DNA from: Xanthomonas vesicatoria ATCC 35937
GTDB taxonomy: Bacteria; Pseudomonadota; Gammaproteobacteria; Xanthomonadales; Xanthomonadaceae
Direction of reading: 5' to 3'
Assembly (NCBI RefSeq): GCF_001908725.1
Contig: NZ_CP018725.1
Coordinates: forward strand, 4,340,001 to 4,404,000
Length of the DNA: 64,000 nt
Below the pieces are notes generated by a model. That model did no database searches. It had not been told where the DNA came from and saw nothing but the letters and a program-made list of their open reading frames with translations. Position 1 is the first letter of the stretch. Every line of letters starts with the position of its first letter. Shown piece by piece: positions 19,661 to 28,547 of the stretch. The position numbers and the translations under genes are program-made.

Positions 19661-20578
19661 GTGAAGAAGCTGACGCATTGCATCGTGGCGACCGCGCTGC
19701 TGCCCATCATGACGCTTGGGTGTGCACGGCTTTCGATGGAACAGGCTGCCGCAAAACCCCCAAGTGGTGCACACGAAGCATCGTCTTTTCCTCAGGCGCC
19801 TGCTGCCACGCCGTCACCTTGGGTTCCCTTCAAACTGGAACGGCAGATGGGCGCCGTCTGTGTGGACCGTACGCAATCACAGGACTCCTCGCCTGCGCCT
19901 TTGCTAAGGGACGGGTTTTGCAAGGGCCCGGCACCTGCGCATATGGCGGCTGCATTGCTTGCCCTGCCTGCAGATGCGGTCGATGCCTCGCCGCAAGCGC
20001 GCGAAGCGCGCCTGCGCGACGCCGTGTACGTGGCCGCACCGGGCTTAGGACGGCGCGCTGACTTCACCGTGGTGGCGGGTGATCTGACAATCCGTTCGTT
20101 TGAAAGTGCTGATCCCGACAAAACGGTGTACTTGGTCTGGCCGGTGAAATGTGGCGCGGGCGAAGCTGGCCTCGCGTGCCAGTCAGGTAAAGGGCGAAAG
20201 GCATATCGCGTAACCAAGGACGGCACCGCACGCGATGTCAGTGCAGCGGTGTTTCCGCCAGAGCCTAGCCTGACTGCAGAAGATGTTGCGCGGCAAAACG
20301 ACCACGGCGGCTCGGAGCTTTTTCTGTTCGATGACAAGCTGCCCTTGGCGCCGACAATGCGATGGTTGATGGAATTCGATCCTGACCAGCCGCTGGCCAC
20401 CGATGACCAGAAGCGCGTCGGGTCTTACGCCCATTTTGGTTTTCTTCGGTGGACAGGCGAACGCTTCGAGCTGGTAGAACGAGTCGCTAGAGCGCAGTGG
20501 CCGTGTCGCCAGCAGCGCACAGGCGAACAGGCATGTGCGGATTATCCAGATGGTGAGGACCGTTTCATCAGTGAGTGA
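19661..20578 (+). CDS. Putative X-Tfi immunity lipoprotein of the second effector module
   Basis: About 305 residues. A GTG at 19661 has AAGGA five bases upstream, while an ATG at 19655 overlaps that ribosome site, so I chose the GTG. KKLTHCIVATALLPIMTLGC is a signal peptide ending in a lipobox-like cysteine. The mature protein contains several cysteines (VCVDRT, GFCKGP, VKCGAGE, LACQSG) and a C-terminal QWPCRQQRTGEQACADYPDG. No known family recognised. Its place upstream of an XVIPCD gene and its lipoprotein signal fit an X-Tfi that guards the periplasm. Confidence 0.65.
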   Translation: MKKLTHCIVATALLPIMTLGCARLSMEQAAAKPPSGAHEASSFPQAPAATPSPWVPFKLERQMGAVCVDRTQSQDSSPAPLLRDGFCKGPAPAHMAAALLALPADAVDASPQAREARLRDAVYVAAPGLGRRADFTVVAGDLTIRSFESADPDKTVYLVWPVKCGAGEAGLACQSGKGRKAYRVTKDGTARDVSAAVFPPEPSLTAEDVARQNDHGGSELFLFDDKLPLAPTMRWLMEFDPDQPLATDDQKRVGSYAHFGFLRWTGERFELVERVARAQWPCRQQRTGEQACADYPDGEDRFISE

Positions 20579-20601
20579 CCACTTCTGCAAGGAGCATCGA
20601 A

Positions 20602-20871
20602 ATGGCGAGATCCAACGATTTAGACATCCGTGCGACTGCCGACCAGATTTCTGCGTTGTTCAACGCCAATCGACAGGCCGAGGCGCTGCGCATGCTTGAT
20701 GTGCGCAGACAAGGCCAGGCAGAGATCGTGCGTGACGCACTGGATCGCTACGTCGGCGCAGCGTCCGCCGGTGCAATCGCCAATCAACAACAAGGGCCGG
20801 TCGTCGCTGCGGATGCCAGTGTGCTGCAACGCTTGCAACTAGCCGCGTCAAACCGTACAGGTGAGAGGTAA
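20602..20871 (+). CDS. Small helical protein or N-terminal part of split X-Tfe
   Basis: 89 residues, ATG preceded by AAGGAG at eight bases and 23 bases after the lipoprotein gene. It is helical with DNLxIRATADQ-like start, LFNANRQAEALRMLDVR and DALDRYVGAASAG. It ends 11 bases inside the next frame. It could be a separate translationally coupled gene or the original N-terminus of the effector cut off by a frameshift near 20860. The better ribosome site here than at the downstream GTG favours the second view. Confidence 0.55.
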   Translation: MARSNDLDIRATADQISALFNANRQAEALRMLDVRRQGQAEIVRDALDRYVGAASAGAIANQQQGPVVAADASVLQRLQLAASNRTGER

Positions 20872-22195
20872 CGAAGCCGCGCACGAGGCACTCTCGCGAC
20901 CCAACGAGCGCGTGGTATTAGGCCTTCGCCAGGAAAACTCAACGCTTGCGGCCATGCAGGATCGCGCGCATGCCGGAAGCCTGCGTAGCGACGATCCGGC
21001 AACCCCTGCCATCAACGAAGCTCAGGGCGGCACGGGCGTCTACAACGACCGCCTGGTCGTACTGTGGAAGGATGCCGATGGAACGCGTCATACGCAGGTC
21101 GCCCAACAAGCAAACACCGAGCCGACTGCGCAGTACGATCATCATGCAGGCAACATGGGGCGGCGCCCGCGTGCGGAAGGCGGCATGGAGAACAGGACAT
21201 TTGCACCGTCGCCAGGCTTTGAAAGCATCACCAGGCCCAGGAAGATCGAAGGCGAGGATGTCAATGCCGATGGCATCAGGGATCTCGGGCGCCTGAGTGA
21301 AGGCACCATCGAGATGCGGATGGGGCAGCACCCAAATCCCAGCCGGCCAGGCACCCAAGACAACGCATTACGCCCAAGTCAGGCGGCAGTCGATGCAGGG
21401 CGGGGCGGGGTACAGCGGGATAGCAATGCGGACGGCTGGTTTGATCAAGCCGATCTCAACGGTGTGCAAAATCTCAACGACACCTTCAAGATTCATCGCG
21501 GTTCCAGCGGCAGTACCGATTCGGCTGGCTGCCAGACAATTCATCCAGCCGAGTACGATGGGTTCATCGCGGCGGTTCAAGGCAACCCCGCGCAGACGCG
21601 CTGGCAATACGTGCTGACCAGCACCACACACGGGCCGGTGCGGGAGCAGCATCAGGACCAAGGGCGAGGGCGTGAAGGAGTACAGCCAGGGCAGGAGGAG
21701 CGGGGGCATCCGCCAGCCCAGCCGCAGCGGCAGAACGGCGGGCCTGCAGCGCCTATGCCTGGGAGGCCACGACAGGCAGACGCGGAAGACGCCCACCTCG
21801 CGCCTCATCCGTTGCATGCACAGGCTAGCACCTTGGTTGGCCGGTTGGATGCCAGCATGGGCCGCGCCAGCGATGCGCACAGCGAGCGGATGAGCGCCAG
21901 CCTGGCCCATCTGGCAAAGGAGCACGGGCTGGAGCGCATTGACCACGTGCTGCTGAGCAACCAAACGCAGCGTGCGCCGGCTGGTGCCGCCGTCTTCGTG
22001 GTGCAGGGCGAGCCCAGCAATCCGGCTCACTTGCGCGCCAGCATGCCCACCGACGTGGCCGTCAATACGCCGGTAGAGCAATCGCTGGCAAAGCTGCAAG
22101 AGCTAGATGCGCGTACGTTGGCGCAAGCGCAGAGTCAGGCGCAGGAGAGAGGGGTGGTGCAGGAAGAGGCTGTCAAGCCACGAAGCATTGGGTGA
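20861..22195 (+). CDS. XVIPCD-containing T4SS effector (X-Tfe) with putative peptidoglycan-active domain
   Basis: 444 codons from a GTG with no good ribosome site. Residues 58-255 form a domain with GVYNDRLVVLWKD, IHRG (211-214) and SAGCQT (221-226), a His...Ser-x-Gly-Cys pattern reminiscent of L,D-transpeptidase-like catalytic centres. A Pro/Gln-rich linker (about 265-310) leads to the XVIPCD (about 320-430: RIDHVLLSNQ, AVFVVQGEPSNPAHLRA, VAVNTPVEQSL). It would be delivered into rival bacteria by the T4SS, and peptidoglycan is the likely target by analogy. A frameshift may separate it from 20602-20871. Confidence 0.75.
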   Translation: MRGNEAAHEALSRPNERVVLGLRQENSTLAAMQDRAHAGSLRSDDPATPAINEAQGGTGVYNDRLVVLWKDADGTRHTQVAQQANTEPTAQYDHHAGNMGRRPRAEGGMENRTFAPSPGFESITRPRKIEGEDVNADGIRDLGRLSEGTIEMRMGQHPNPSRPGTQDNALRPSQAAVDAGRGGVQRDSNADGWFDQADLNGVQNLNDTFKIHRGSSGSTDSAGCQTIHPAEYDGFIAAVQGNPAQTRWQYVLTSTTHGPVREQHQDQGRGREGVQPGQEERGHPPAQPQRQNGGPAAPMPGRPRQADAEDAHLAPHPLHAQASTLVGRLDASMGRASDAHSERMSASLAHLAKEHGLERIDHVLLSNQTQRAPAGAAVFVVQGEPSNPAHLRASMPTDVAVNTPVEQSLAKLQELDARTLAQAQSQAQERGVVQEEAVKPRSIG

Positions 22196-22613
22196 GAGCT
22201 TTTGGTGTTTTTGCTTTTGACCTGTAAACCGCTGCTCAAGGCAGCGTGTAGTTGAGACTGCCTGCACAAACACGCCGTTCGCCCCATCCCATATTCCGGA
22301 ATGTGGAATGAGGCAGGCTTGGCTGTGGAATTGAAGCCCAAGGATCTAGTGGCGCCACACAAGCAGGTCGCCCAGGCGGGCCGGGCCTCGACCTGTCATC
22401 TCTTGGAGAGTACTGTGTATGAGCGCTTCTCAGGTGCGTCGCAGCGTCAAGCGCGTGGTGGCATCTGGCACATGCAAGCGTTGTGTTTCAGCGTCCACGG
22501 CCCATTGCGTCGGCGTAGATGCGTCACCATCGGATTAGGTCTGCAAAGAAAACCTTGAAGCACCGCCGCCCGCTTGCGATGATGCATCGCAATTGCAACG
22601 CACTGGGCCTGCC
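22196..22613. other. Intergenic region with one doubtful 39-codon frame
   Basis: No confident gene. A frame at 22419-22538 (plus) has GGAGAG upstream and encodes a basic peptide with a CKRC pair. It is too short to assess. No terminator was found after the effector gene. Confidence 0.3.
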
Positions 22614-22877
22614 ATGAAATCCGCATCTCTTCCATCGCTCCGGGTAGACCCGGCGCTGCGCGAAGCGGCCGAAGCCGTGTTGCAGGAGGGCGAAACGCTT
22701 TCCAGCTTTGTCGAGCACTCCGTGCGCGCTCAGGTGCAGCAGCGGCAGCAGCAGGAAGCCTTCATTGCCCGTGGGCTGGCCTCGCGCGACAGCGCCAAGG
22801 CGTCTGACCGGTATATCGACGCTAAGGACGTGCTGGCCGGGCTGCAGTTCCAACTGGACAAGGCGCGCAAGGGCTAA
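22614..22877 (+). CDS. YlcI/YnfO- or ParD-like antitoxin
   Basis: 87 residues. The N-terminus SLPSLRVDPALREAAEAVL with ETLSSFVEHSVRAQV is a ribbon-helix-helix-like DNA-binding region. A Gln-rich helix and a C-terminal toxin-wrapping segment (YIDAKDVLAGLQFQLDKA) follow. It precedes a RelE/ParE toxin gene by six bases. Antitoxins of this kind neutralise the toxin and repress their own operon. Confidence 0.8.
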   Translation: MKSASLPSLRVDPALREAAEAVLQEGETLSSFVEHSVRAQVQQRQQQEAFIARGLASRDSAKASDRYIDAKDVLAGLQFQLDKARKG

Positions 22878-22883
22878 GCCAAC

Positions 22884-23192
22884 GTGGGATTTTCTGTCCG
22901 CTTCACTCAAGAAGCGCGCGACGATCTGGCGCGCCTTTACGACTGGCTGCTCCAGCGTGCTGAAGGCGACCTCACCGTGGCCGAGCGCGCGCTGCAGGCC
23001 ATCCGCGATGGCGTCACTGTGCTTGAACTAGCTCCTCTGAGCTGCCGTAAGGCAGGGGTAGCAGATCCGTTCCTGCGAGAACTGGTGGTCGGCTTCGGTG
23101 CCAGCGGCTACGTGCTGCTGTTTGAGGTGGAAAGCGATCGGGTCGTCACCGTTTTGGCAGCCAGGCATCAGCGAGAAGACGACTATCATTAG
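22884..23192 (+). CDS. RelE/ParE-family toxin
   Basis: 102 residues, GTG start. FSVRFTQEARDDLARLYDWL and the central FLRELVVGFGASGYVLLFEV with the terminal VVTVLAARHQREDDYH are the typical ParE fold, with conserved Arg and the final arginine/histidine strand. ParE toxins inhibit gyrase, RelE toxins cut mRNA; ParE is the closer match by pattern. Coupled to the upstream antitoxin. The pair borders the restriction operon and may stabilise the island. Confidence 0.88.
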   Translation: MGFSVRFTQEARDDLARLYDWLLQRAEGDLTVAERALQAIRDGVTVLELAPLSCRKAGVADPFLRELVVGFGASGYVLLFEVESDRVVTVLAARHQREDDYH

Positions 23193-23270
23193 GCGGCGAG
23201 TCAATCGATAAGTGGCGTCTGTGCCTGGGCGCGTCGCCAATTGCGGGAAGATGGAGACACAGGGGATTGA

Positions 23271-25652
23271 ATGGACAAGTCGTCGTTAACCGAGCGCGAT
23301 ATCTGCACGAAATTCATCATTCCCTCGATCGTCGCTGCCGGCTGGGATCTGGATCTCCAGGTGCGCGAAGAGGTCGCTTTTACCAAGGGGCGTGTCGTCG
23401 TTCGCGGCAAGCTGCACAGCCGGGGGTTGGCGCGTCGTGCCGACGTCGTGCTGTATCACCGTGCCAATCTTCCTTTGGCCGTGATCGAGGCAAAGGACAA
23501 CAAACATACCGTTGGTTCCGGCATGCAACAGGCACTGGGATATGCAGATGCGCTGGATGTTCCTTTTGTGTTCTCAAGCAACGGCGACGGATTCCTTTTC
23601 CACGATAGAACCGCAACCGGCGACAAGGTCGAATCCGAATTGACTTTGGACCAATTTCCTTCGCCAGAGGAACTGTGGCGTCGCTATTGCCTCTGGAAGG
23701 GGCTTGGTGAAGACGCGCGACAGGTGGTCGAGTCTCCCTACTACGATGATGGCAGCAGTCGCTCGCCGCGCTACTACCAGATCAATGCGATCAATCGAGC
23801 GATCGAAGCTGTGGCCAATGGTCAAAACCGCATCCTGCTGGTGATGGCCACCGGAACCGGCAAAACCTATACCGCTTTCCAGATCATCTGGCGGCTTTGG
23901 AAGTCGCGCCAGAAGAAGCGCATCCTGTTCCTGGCTGATCGCAACATCTTGGTGGATCAGACAAAAAACAACGATTTCAAGCCGTTCGGCACGGCGATGA
24001 CCAAGATCACCAAGCGCCAGATTGATACGTCCTACGAAATCTACCTGTCCCTGTACCAGGCGGTGAACGGTGTCGAGGACGTCAAGAACATCTACAAGCA
24101 GTTCTCTCGGGAATTCTTTGACCTAGTTGTCATCGATGAATGTCATCGTGGCAGCGCGGCCGAGGATTCTGCGTGGCGGGAGATCCTGGAGTATTTCTCT
24201 GGTGCCACGCATATCGGCCTGACCGCAACGCCAAAGGAGACCAAGGAGGTCTCTAGCAGTACTTACTTTGGAGAGCCCGTCTACAGCTACACGCTGAAGC
24301 AGGGCATCGATGACGGCTTCCTGGCACCGTACAAAGTGGTGCGCATCGACTTCGATGTCGATCTGCAGGGCTGGCGGCCACCCAAAGGGATGCGCGACAA
24401 AAACGGCGAGTTGATCGAAGATCGTATCTACAACCTGCGGGATATGGATCGCCAGCTTGTGGTCGAAGCGCGGACGTATCTGGTCGCGCAGAAAGTCACC
24501 GAATTCCTCACTGCCACCGGTCCATTCCAGAAGACCATTGTTTTCTGTGACGACATCGATCATGCCGAGCGTATGCGCCAGGCCTTGGTGAATCTCAATC
24601 CGCAGCGTGTCGCGGAAAATCGCAAGTACGTCATGCGCATCACCGGCGATGACAACGAAGGAAAAGCCGAGCTCGACAATTTCATCAATCCGGAAATGCG
24701 CTACCCCGTCATCGCGACCACCAGCAAGCTGATGACGACCGGCGTTGACGCGCAAACCTGCAAGCTCATCGTGCTGGACCAGCACATCCGGTCGATGACC
24801 GAGTTCAAGCAGATCATCGGTCGCGGGACGCGCATCAATGAGGACTACGGCAAGTACTGGTTCACCATCATGGATTTCAAGAAGGCGACCGAACTGTTTG
24901 CTGATCCATCGTTCGATGGAGACCCGGAGGTGATCTACAACCCCTCGCCCAATGACAGTCCGGTACCGCCTGAGATCGGGGGCGGAGAGGGTGGCGACAG
25001 CGGTGTGATCAGCGATCCTCCAGATGGCGGCGATGACGTCACCACCGGAAGTGAAGATGGGCCGAAGCGCATCAAATACGTCATCGACAAACTGCCAGTA
25101 TCGGTCGTGGCCGAGCGCGTCCTGTATTACGGATCCGATGGCAAGCTCATCACCGAGTCGCTGCGCGATTACACCCGTGAGCGCGTCCTGCGCCAGTTCG
25201 CATCGCTTGATGACTTCCTGCGGCGCTGGAGCGATGCCCAGCAGAAGAAGGCCATCATCGATGAGCTGGCCACGCAGGGCGTGTTATGGGAAGAGCTGGC
25301 CGGCGAGGTCGAGAAGAAACTCGGCCAGTCGCTCGATCCGTTCGACCTGATCTGTCACGTGGCCTTTGATCAACCGCCGCTGTCGCGCAGGGAGCGGGCG
25401 GAGGGTGTGCGCAAGCGCAATTACTTCGCCAGGTATCAGGGCAAGGCGCGGCAGGTACTCGAAGGCTTGTTGGACAAGTACGCCGACACCGGGGTGGAGC
25501 ACATCGAGGACATCAGGATCCTGCAGCTTGATCCGTTTCGTACCCTTGGAGCACCGGTCGAACTTGTGGCGGCCTTTGGCGGCAAGACGAATTACCAACG
25601 GGCCATCCTTGAACTGGAAAGCCAGCTATATAGCAGTGCGGACGTTGCCTGA
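23271..25652 (+). CDS. hsdR: Type I restriction endonuclease subunit R
   Basis: 793 residues. The N-terminal nuclease has [21 protein letters not shown] (PD-ExK-like D and ExK). The helicase motor has Walker A MATGTGKT near 192-199 and DECH at 289-292, plus LTATPKET and [13 protein letters not shown] motifs. An EcoEI-type C-terminal domain binds the methyltransferase core. A Gly/Asp-rich linker lies around residue 570. It translocates and cuts unmethylated DNA with ATP. It is the first gene of an hsdR-X-Y-hsdM-hsdS cluster on one strand. Confidence 0.96.
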   Translation: MDKSSLTERDICTKFIIPSIVAAGWDLDLQVREEVAFTKGRVVVRGKLHSRGLARRADVVLYHRANLPLAVIEAKDNKHTVGSGMQQALGYADALDVPFVFSSNGDGFLFHDRTATGDKVESELTLDQFPSPEELWRRYCLWKGLGEDARQVVESPYYDDGSSRSPRYYQINAINRAIEAVANGQNRILLVMATGTGKTYTAFQIIWRLWKSRQKKRILFLADRNILVDQTKNNDFKPFGTAMTKITKRQIDTSYEIYLSLYQAVNGVEDVKNIYKQFSREFFDLVVIDECHRGSAAEDSAWREILEYFSGATHIGLTATPKETKEVSSSTYFGEPVYSYTLKQGIDDGFLAPYKVVRIDFDVDLQGWRPPKGMRDKNGELIEDRIYNLRDMDRQLVVEARTYLVAQKVTEFLTATGPFQKTIVFCDDIDHAERMRQALVNLNPQRVAENRKYVMRITGDDNEGKAELDNFINPEMRYPVIATTSKLMTTGVDAQTCKLIVLDQHIRSMTEFKQIIGRGTRINEDYGKYWFTIMDFKKATELFADPSFDGDPEVIYNPSPNDSPVPPEIGGGEGGDSGVISDPPDGGDDVTTGSEDGPKRIKYVIDKLPVSVVAERVLYYGSDGKLITESLRDYTRERVLRQFASLDDFLRRWSDAQQKKAIIDELATQGVLWEELAGEVEKKLGQSLDPFDLICHVAFDQPPLSRRERAEGVRKRNYFARYQGKARQVLEGLLDKYADTGVEHIEDIRILQLDPFRTLGAPVELVAAFGGKTNYQRAILELESQLYSSADVA

Positions 25653-25669
25653 CCTGCGTTCCATAGTAT

Positions 25670-25694
25670 CCTTGTCCTCTGTTTCAGGACAGGG
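25670..25694 (+). promoter_or_regulatory. Hairpin/inverted repeat between hsdR and the winged-helix gene
   Basis: CCTTGTCCT (25670-25678) and AGGACAGGG (25686-25694) pair over 9 bp with one G-U, loop CTGTTTC. It has no T-run, so it may be a weak terminator of hsdR or an operator for the downstream winged-helix protein; AbiEi-type antitoxins autorepress through inverted repeats. Confidence 0.45.
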
Positions 25695-25715
25695 GACGGG
25701 CCCTTTCCGTTACTC

Positions 25716-26351
25716 ATGAAAAGTCAAGACATCGTGCTCTTGCTGAAGCTGGTCAGCCTTGAGCGCCAGCAATCGGTCCCTGTAGGCGGCGAGAAAGCAG
25801 CGCTCGGCATTCCCGATGACTGGCGCGGCTGGGCCATGTCGGCGGCTCAGGAGGATGAAGGGGCGAGCGGCTTGGCCGAAGATGCGTTCTCCGTGCGCGG
25901 CCTTGAGGAGTCCACCGGCATCAGCAAATCGGAAGTCAGTCAGGCGCTCCGGCGTTGCGCGGACGTGGGATTGGTCCTGGCCGAGCGCGGCAGTGGCATC
26001 CCGCGCGCCAATACGCGCGCCCTGCTGGGCTTTGTGATGAACGGGCTGAAGTATGTGTTCCCGGCGCGTCCGGGCCCGATTGTCCGCGGCATTCCTACGG
26101 CACACGCAGCGCCCGTGCTGGTCGATCGTCTGTTGTCCGCGGGCGAACACATCTACGTCTGGGAGGACGGCTACGGCAGCGAGCAGGGCCAGCGCGTGGA
26201 GCCGCTCTACAAGAGCGTGCCGCGTGCCGTACGTCGCGATGCGGAGCTGTACGCCATGCTGGCGCTGGTGGATGCGATCCGGCTGGGGCGTGAGCGTGAG
26301 TCGGCGCTTGCCGCCAGTGTGCTGACCCAATACCTGCGGGAGGTGCCGTAA
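25716..26351 (+). CDS. Winged-helix protein, putative AbiEi-like antitoxin/regulator
   Basis: 211 residues. SVRGLEESTGISKSEVSQAL-type helix-turn-helix with a following wing (LVLAERGSGIP) occupies about residues 45-105. The rest is a helical domain I do not recognise. Its stop codon overlaps the start of the nucleotidyltransferase gene by one base, a classic antitoxin-toxin arrangement. It lies 63 bases after hsdR. It might control the toxin, the downstream hsdM-hsdS genes or both. The AbiEi assignment is by context, not by clear sequence match. Confidence 0.6.
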   Translation: MKSQDIVLLLKLVSLERQQSVPVGGEKAALGIPDDWRGWAMSAAQEDEGASGLAEDAFSVRGLEESTGISKSEVSQALRRCADVGLVLAERGSGIPRANTRALLGFVMNGLKYVFPARPGPIVRGIPTAHAAPVLVDRLLSAGEHIYVWEDGYGSEQGQRVEPLYKSVPRAVRRDAELYAMLALVDAIRLGRERESALAASVLTQYLREVP

Positions 26352-27073
26352 TGGGCACGCCTGGAAACTGGGATATCCAGCAGCACATGCTGGCACGCGT
26401 GGCCGAAGCGCTTGGGCCGGATCTGCTGCTGGAAGTCGCCTTCGTCGGCGGCTGCACCACCGGTCTGCTGATGACAGACGCGGTAAGCCGGGAAGCTGTT
26501 CGCTTTACCGAAGATGTCGACTTGATCGTGCACGTCCTGGGCTTGGGCAGTTGGTACCGCCTGCAGCAGGTGCTGGCCGGTAAGGGCTTTCGCACCTCGC
26601 CCAACGACGACGTCGTCTGCCGCACCCGCCTGCGCGATCAACATGCCAGCGACCTGATCGTTGATTTCATGCCTGATGACGCTGCCGTCCTTGGCTTCAG
26701 CAATCGCTGGTACGCCGATGCGTTGCGTGAGGCGTACGATCACGCACTGCCGGCAGGTGTGACGATCCGCGTGGTCGCTCCAGCCTACTTTCTGGGCACC
26801 AAGCTGGAGGCCTACCGGGGTCGCGGCAACCGTGATCCATTGGCCAGCCGGGATATCGAGGACATCCTCAATGTCGTGGATGGCCGCGCCAGCCTGTGCG
26901 ATGAGGTCGCGCAGGCGTCCACGGCATTGCAGCTGGATATCGCCCAAGGGATCGCCGAACTCCTGCGCCACCGCGACTTCAGCTATGCCGTTCAGGCCAC
27001 TTCCAACAACAACCGCCAGCGCGAGGAGTTGATCTTCACGCGGCTGGACGCACTTGCATCATTCAACAGGTAA
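26351..27073 (+). CDS. Nucleotidyltransferase of AbiEii type, putative toxin
   Basis: 240 residues. VAFVGGCTTGLL followed by RFTEDVDLIVHV matches the GG...(S/T) and D-x-D of the DNA polymerase beta-like nucleotidyltransferase fold. YFLGTKLEAYRGRGNRDPLASRDIEDI contains the conserved Lys and the D/E-I-x-D block of the AbiEii/AbiGii/DUF1814-like group. AbiEii toxins transfer nucleotides (MenT-type enzymes to tRNA) and cause abortive growth arrest. Here the gene sits between hsdR and hsdM, coupled to the winged-helix gene, which suggests a backup or guard function in a defence operon. Confidence 0.75.
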   Translation: MGTPGNWDIQQHMLARVAEALGPDLLLEVAFVGGCTTGLLMTDAVSREAVRFTEDVDLIVHVLGLGSWYRLQQVLAGKGFRTSPNDDVVCRTRLRDQHASDLIVDFMPDDAAVLGFSNRWYADALREAYDHALPAGVTIRVVAPAYFLGTKLEAYRGRGNRDPLASRDIEDILNVVDGRASLCDEVAQASTALQLDIAQGIAELLRHRDFSYAVQATSNNNRQREELIFTRLDALASFNR

Positions 27074-27077
27074 CACG

Positions 27078-28547
27078 ATGTCGATCAGCAGCACCATCAA
27101 ATCCATCCAGGACATCATGCGCAAGGACTCTGGCGTCGACGGAGACGCCCAGCGCATCGGCCAGCTGGTGTGGATGTTGTTCCTCAAGATTCTCGATGAC
27201 CGTGAGCAGGAATGGGAGCTCATCCACGAGGACTACCGTTCGCCGTTGCCGCAGCGCCTGCGTTGGCGCAATTGGGCGGCCGATCCGGAAGGGATCACCG
27301 GTGATGAGCTGAAGAACTTCATCGATATCGACCTGTTTCCCGAGCTGCGCGATCTGACGCCTCGCCACAGCAAGCCGCTGGGCTTTGTCGTGCGCGATGT
27401 GTTCCAGGACGCCTACAACTACATGAAGTCCGGGCAGCTGATTCGCCAGGTGCTCAACAAGATCCAGAGCGGCGTGGACTTCAACAAGGCGCAGGAGCGC
27501 CATGCCTTCGGCGACATGTACGAGCAGTTGCTGCGCGACCTGCAGAGCGCCGGCAACGCAGGCGAGTTCTACACACCGCGCCCGGTGACCGAGTTCATGG
27601 TGCGCATGGTCGACCCCAAGCTGCATGAAAAGGTGATGGACCCTGCCTGTGGCACCGGCGGCTTCCTCACCTGCGCCATCGAGCACAAGCGCCAACGCTA
27701 TGTGCGCACCTCCGAGGACGAGGCCATCCTGCAGGCCAGCATCTTCGGCGTGGAGAAGAAGCCGTTGCCGCACCTGCTGGCCACCACCAACATGGTGCTA
27801 CATGGCATCGAGGTGCCCAGCCAGATCAAGCACGACAACACCTTGGCGCGCCCGCTGATCAGCTGGGGGCCGGGCGAGAGGGTCGACTGTATCGTCGCCA
27901 ATCCACCGTTTGGCGGCATGGAAGAAGACGGCATCGAAAGCAACTTCCCCGCCGCCTTCCGCACCCGCGAAACCGCCGACCTGTTCCTGGTGCTGATCAT
28001 GCACCTGCTCAAGGACGGTGGCCGCGCCGCCGTGGTGCTGCCCGATGGCTTCCTCTTTGGTGAAGGCATCAAGAGCCGCATCAAGGAAAAGCTGCTGACC
28101 GAGTGCAACCTGCACACCATCGTTCGCCTGCCCAATGGTGTATTCAACCCCTACACCGGCATCAAGACCAACCTGCTGTTCTTCACCAAGGGCACGCCCA
28201 CCAAGGACGTGTGGTTCTACGAGCACCAATACCCGGCTGGCTACAAGAGTTACTCCAAGACCAAGCCCATGCGCATCGAGGAGTTCGCCACCGAGGAGGC
28301 TTGGTGGGGCAGCGAGGCAGATGGCTTTGCCGCACGGCAGGAAAATAAGTTTGCCTGGAAGGTCAGCTTCAAAGAGCTGCAAAGCCGTAACTGGAATCTC
28401 GACAGCAAGAACCCGCACGTCGGCCAGCAGATCAGTCACGACCCGAACCAGCTGCTGCGCAGCTACGCCGCCCTGCAATGCGAGATTAGTGAGCTGCGTG
28501 ACCAGCTCAAGGCGGTGCTGGCCGAAGCGCTGGAGCGCCGGGTATGA
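27078..28547 (+). CDS. hsdM: Type I restriction-modification N6-adenine methyltransferase subunit M
   Basis: 489 residues from MSISSTIKSIQDIMRK, an hsdM_N helical start. SAM motif I is DPACGTGGFL at about 188-197 and the catalytic motif NPPF is at 275-278. AGEFYTPRPVTEFMVRM is the family signature before motif I. With HsdS it methylates adenine at the recognition site, and with HsdR added it forms the restriction complex. It starts four bases after the nucleotidyltransferase gene and overlaps hsdS by four bases (ATGA). Confidence 0.97.
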   Translation: MSISSTIKSIQDIMRKDSGVDGDAQRIGQLVWMLFLKILDDREQEWELIHEDYRSPLPQRLRWRNWAADPEGITGDELKNFIDIDLFPELRDLTPRHSKPLGFVVRDVFQDAYNYMKSGQLIRQVLNKIQSGVDFNKAQERHAFGDMYEQLLRDLQSAGNAGEFYTPRPVTEFMVRMVDPKLHEKVMDPACGTGGFLTCAIEHKRQRYVRTSEDEAILQASIFGVEKKPLPHLLATTNMVLHGIEVPSQIKHDNTLARPLISWGPGERVDCIVANPPFGGMEEDGIESNFPAAFRTRETADLFLVLIMHLLKDGGRAAVVLPDGFLFGEGIKSRIKEKLLTECNLHTIVRLPNGVFNPYTGIKTNLLFFTKGTPTKDVWFYEHQYPAGYKSYSKTKPMRIEEFATEEAWWGSEADGFAARQENKFAWKVSFKELQSRNWNLDSKNPHVGQQISHDPNQLLRSYAALQCEISELRDQLKAVLAEALERRV

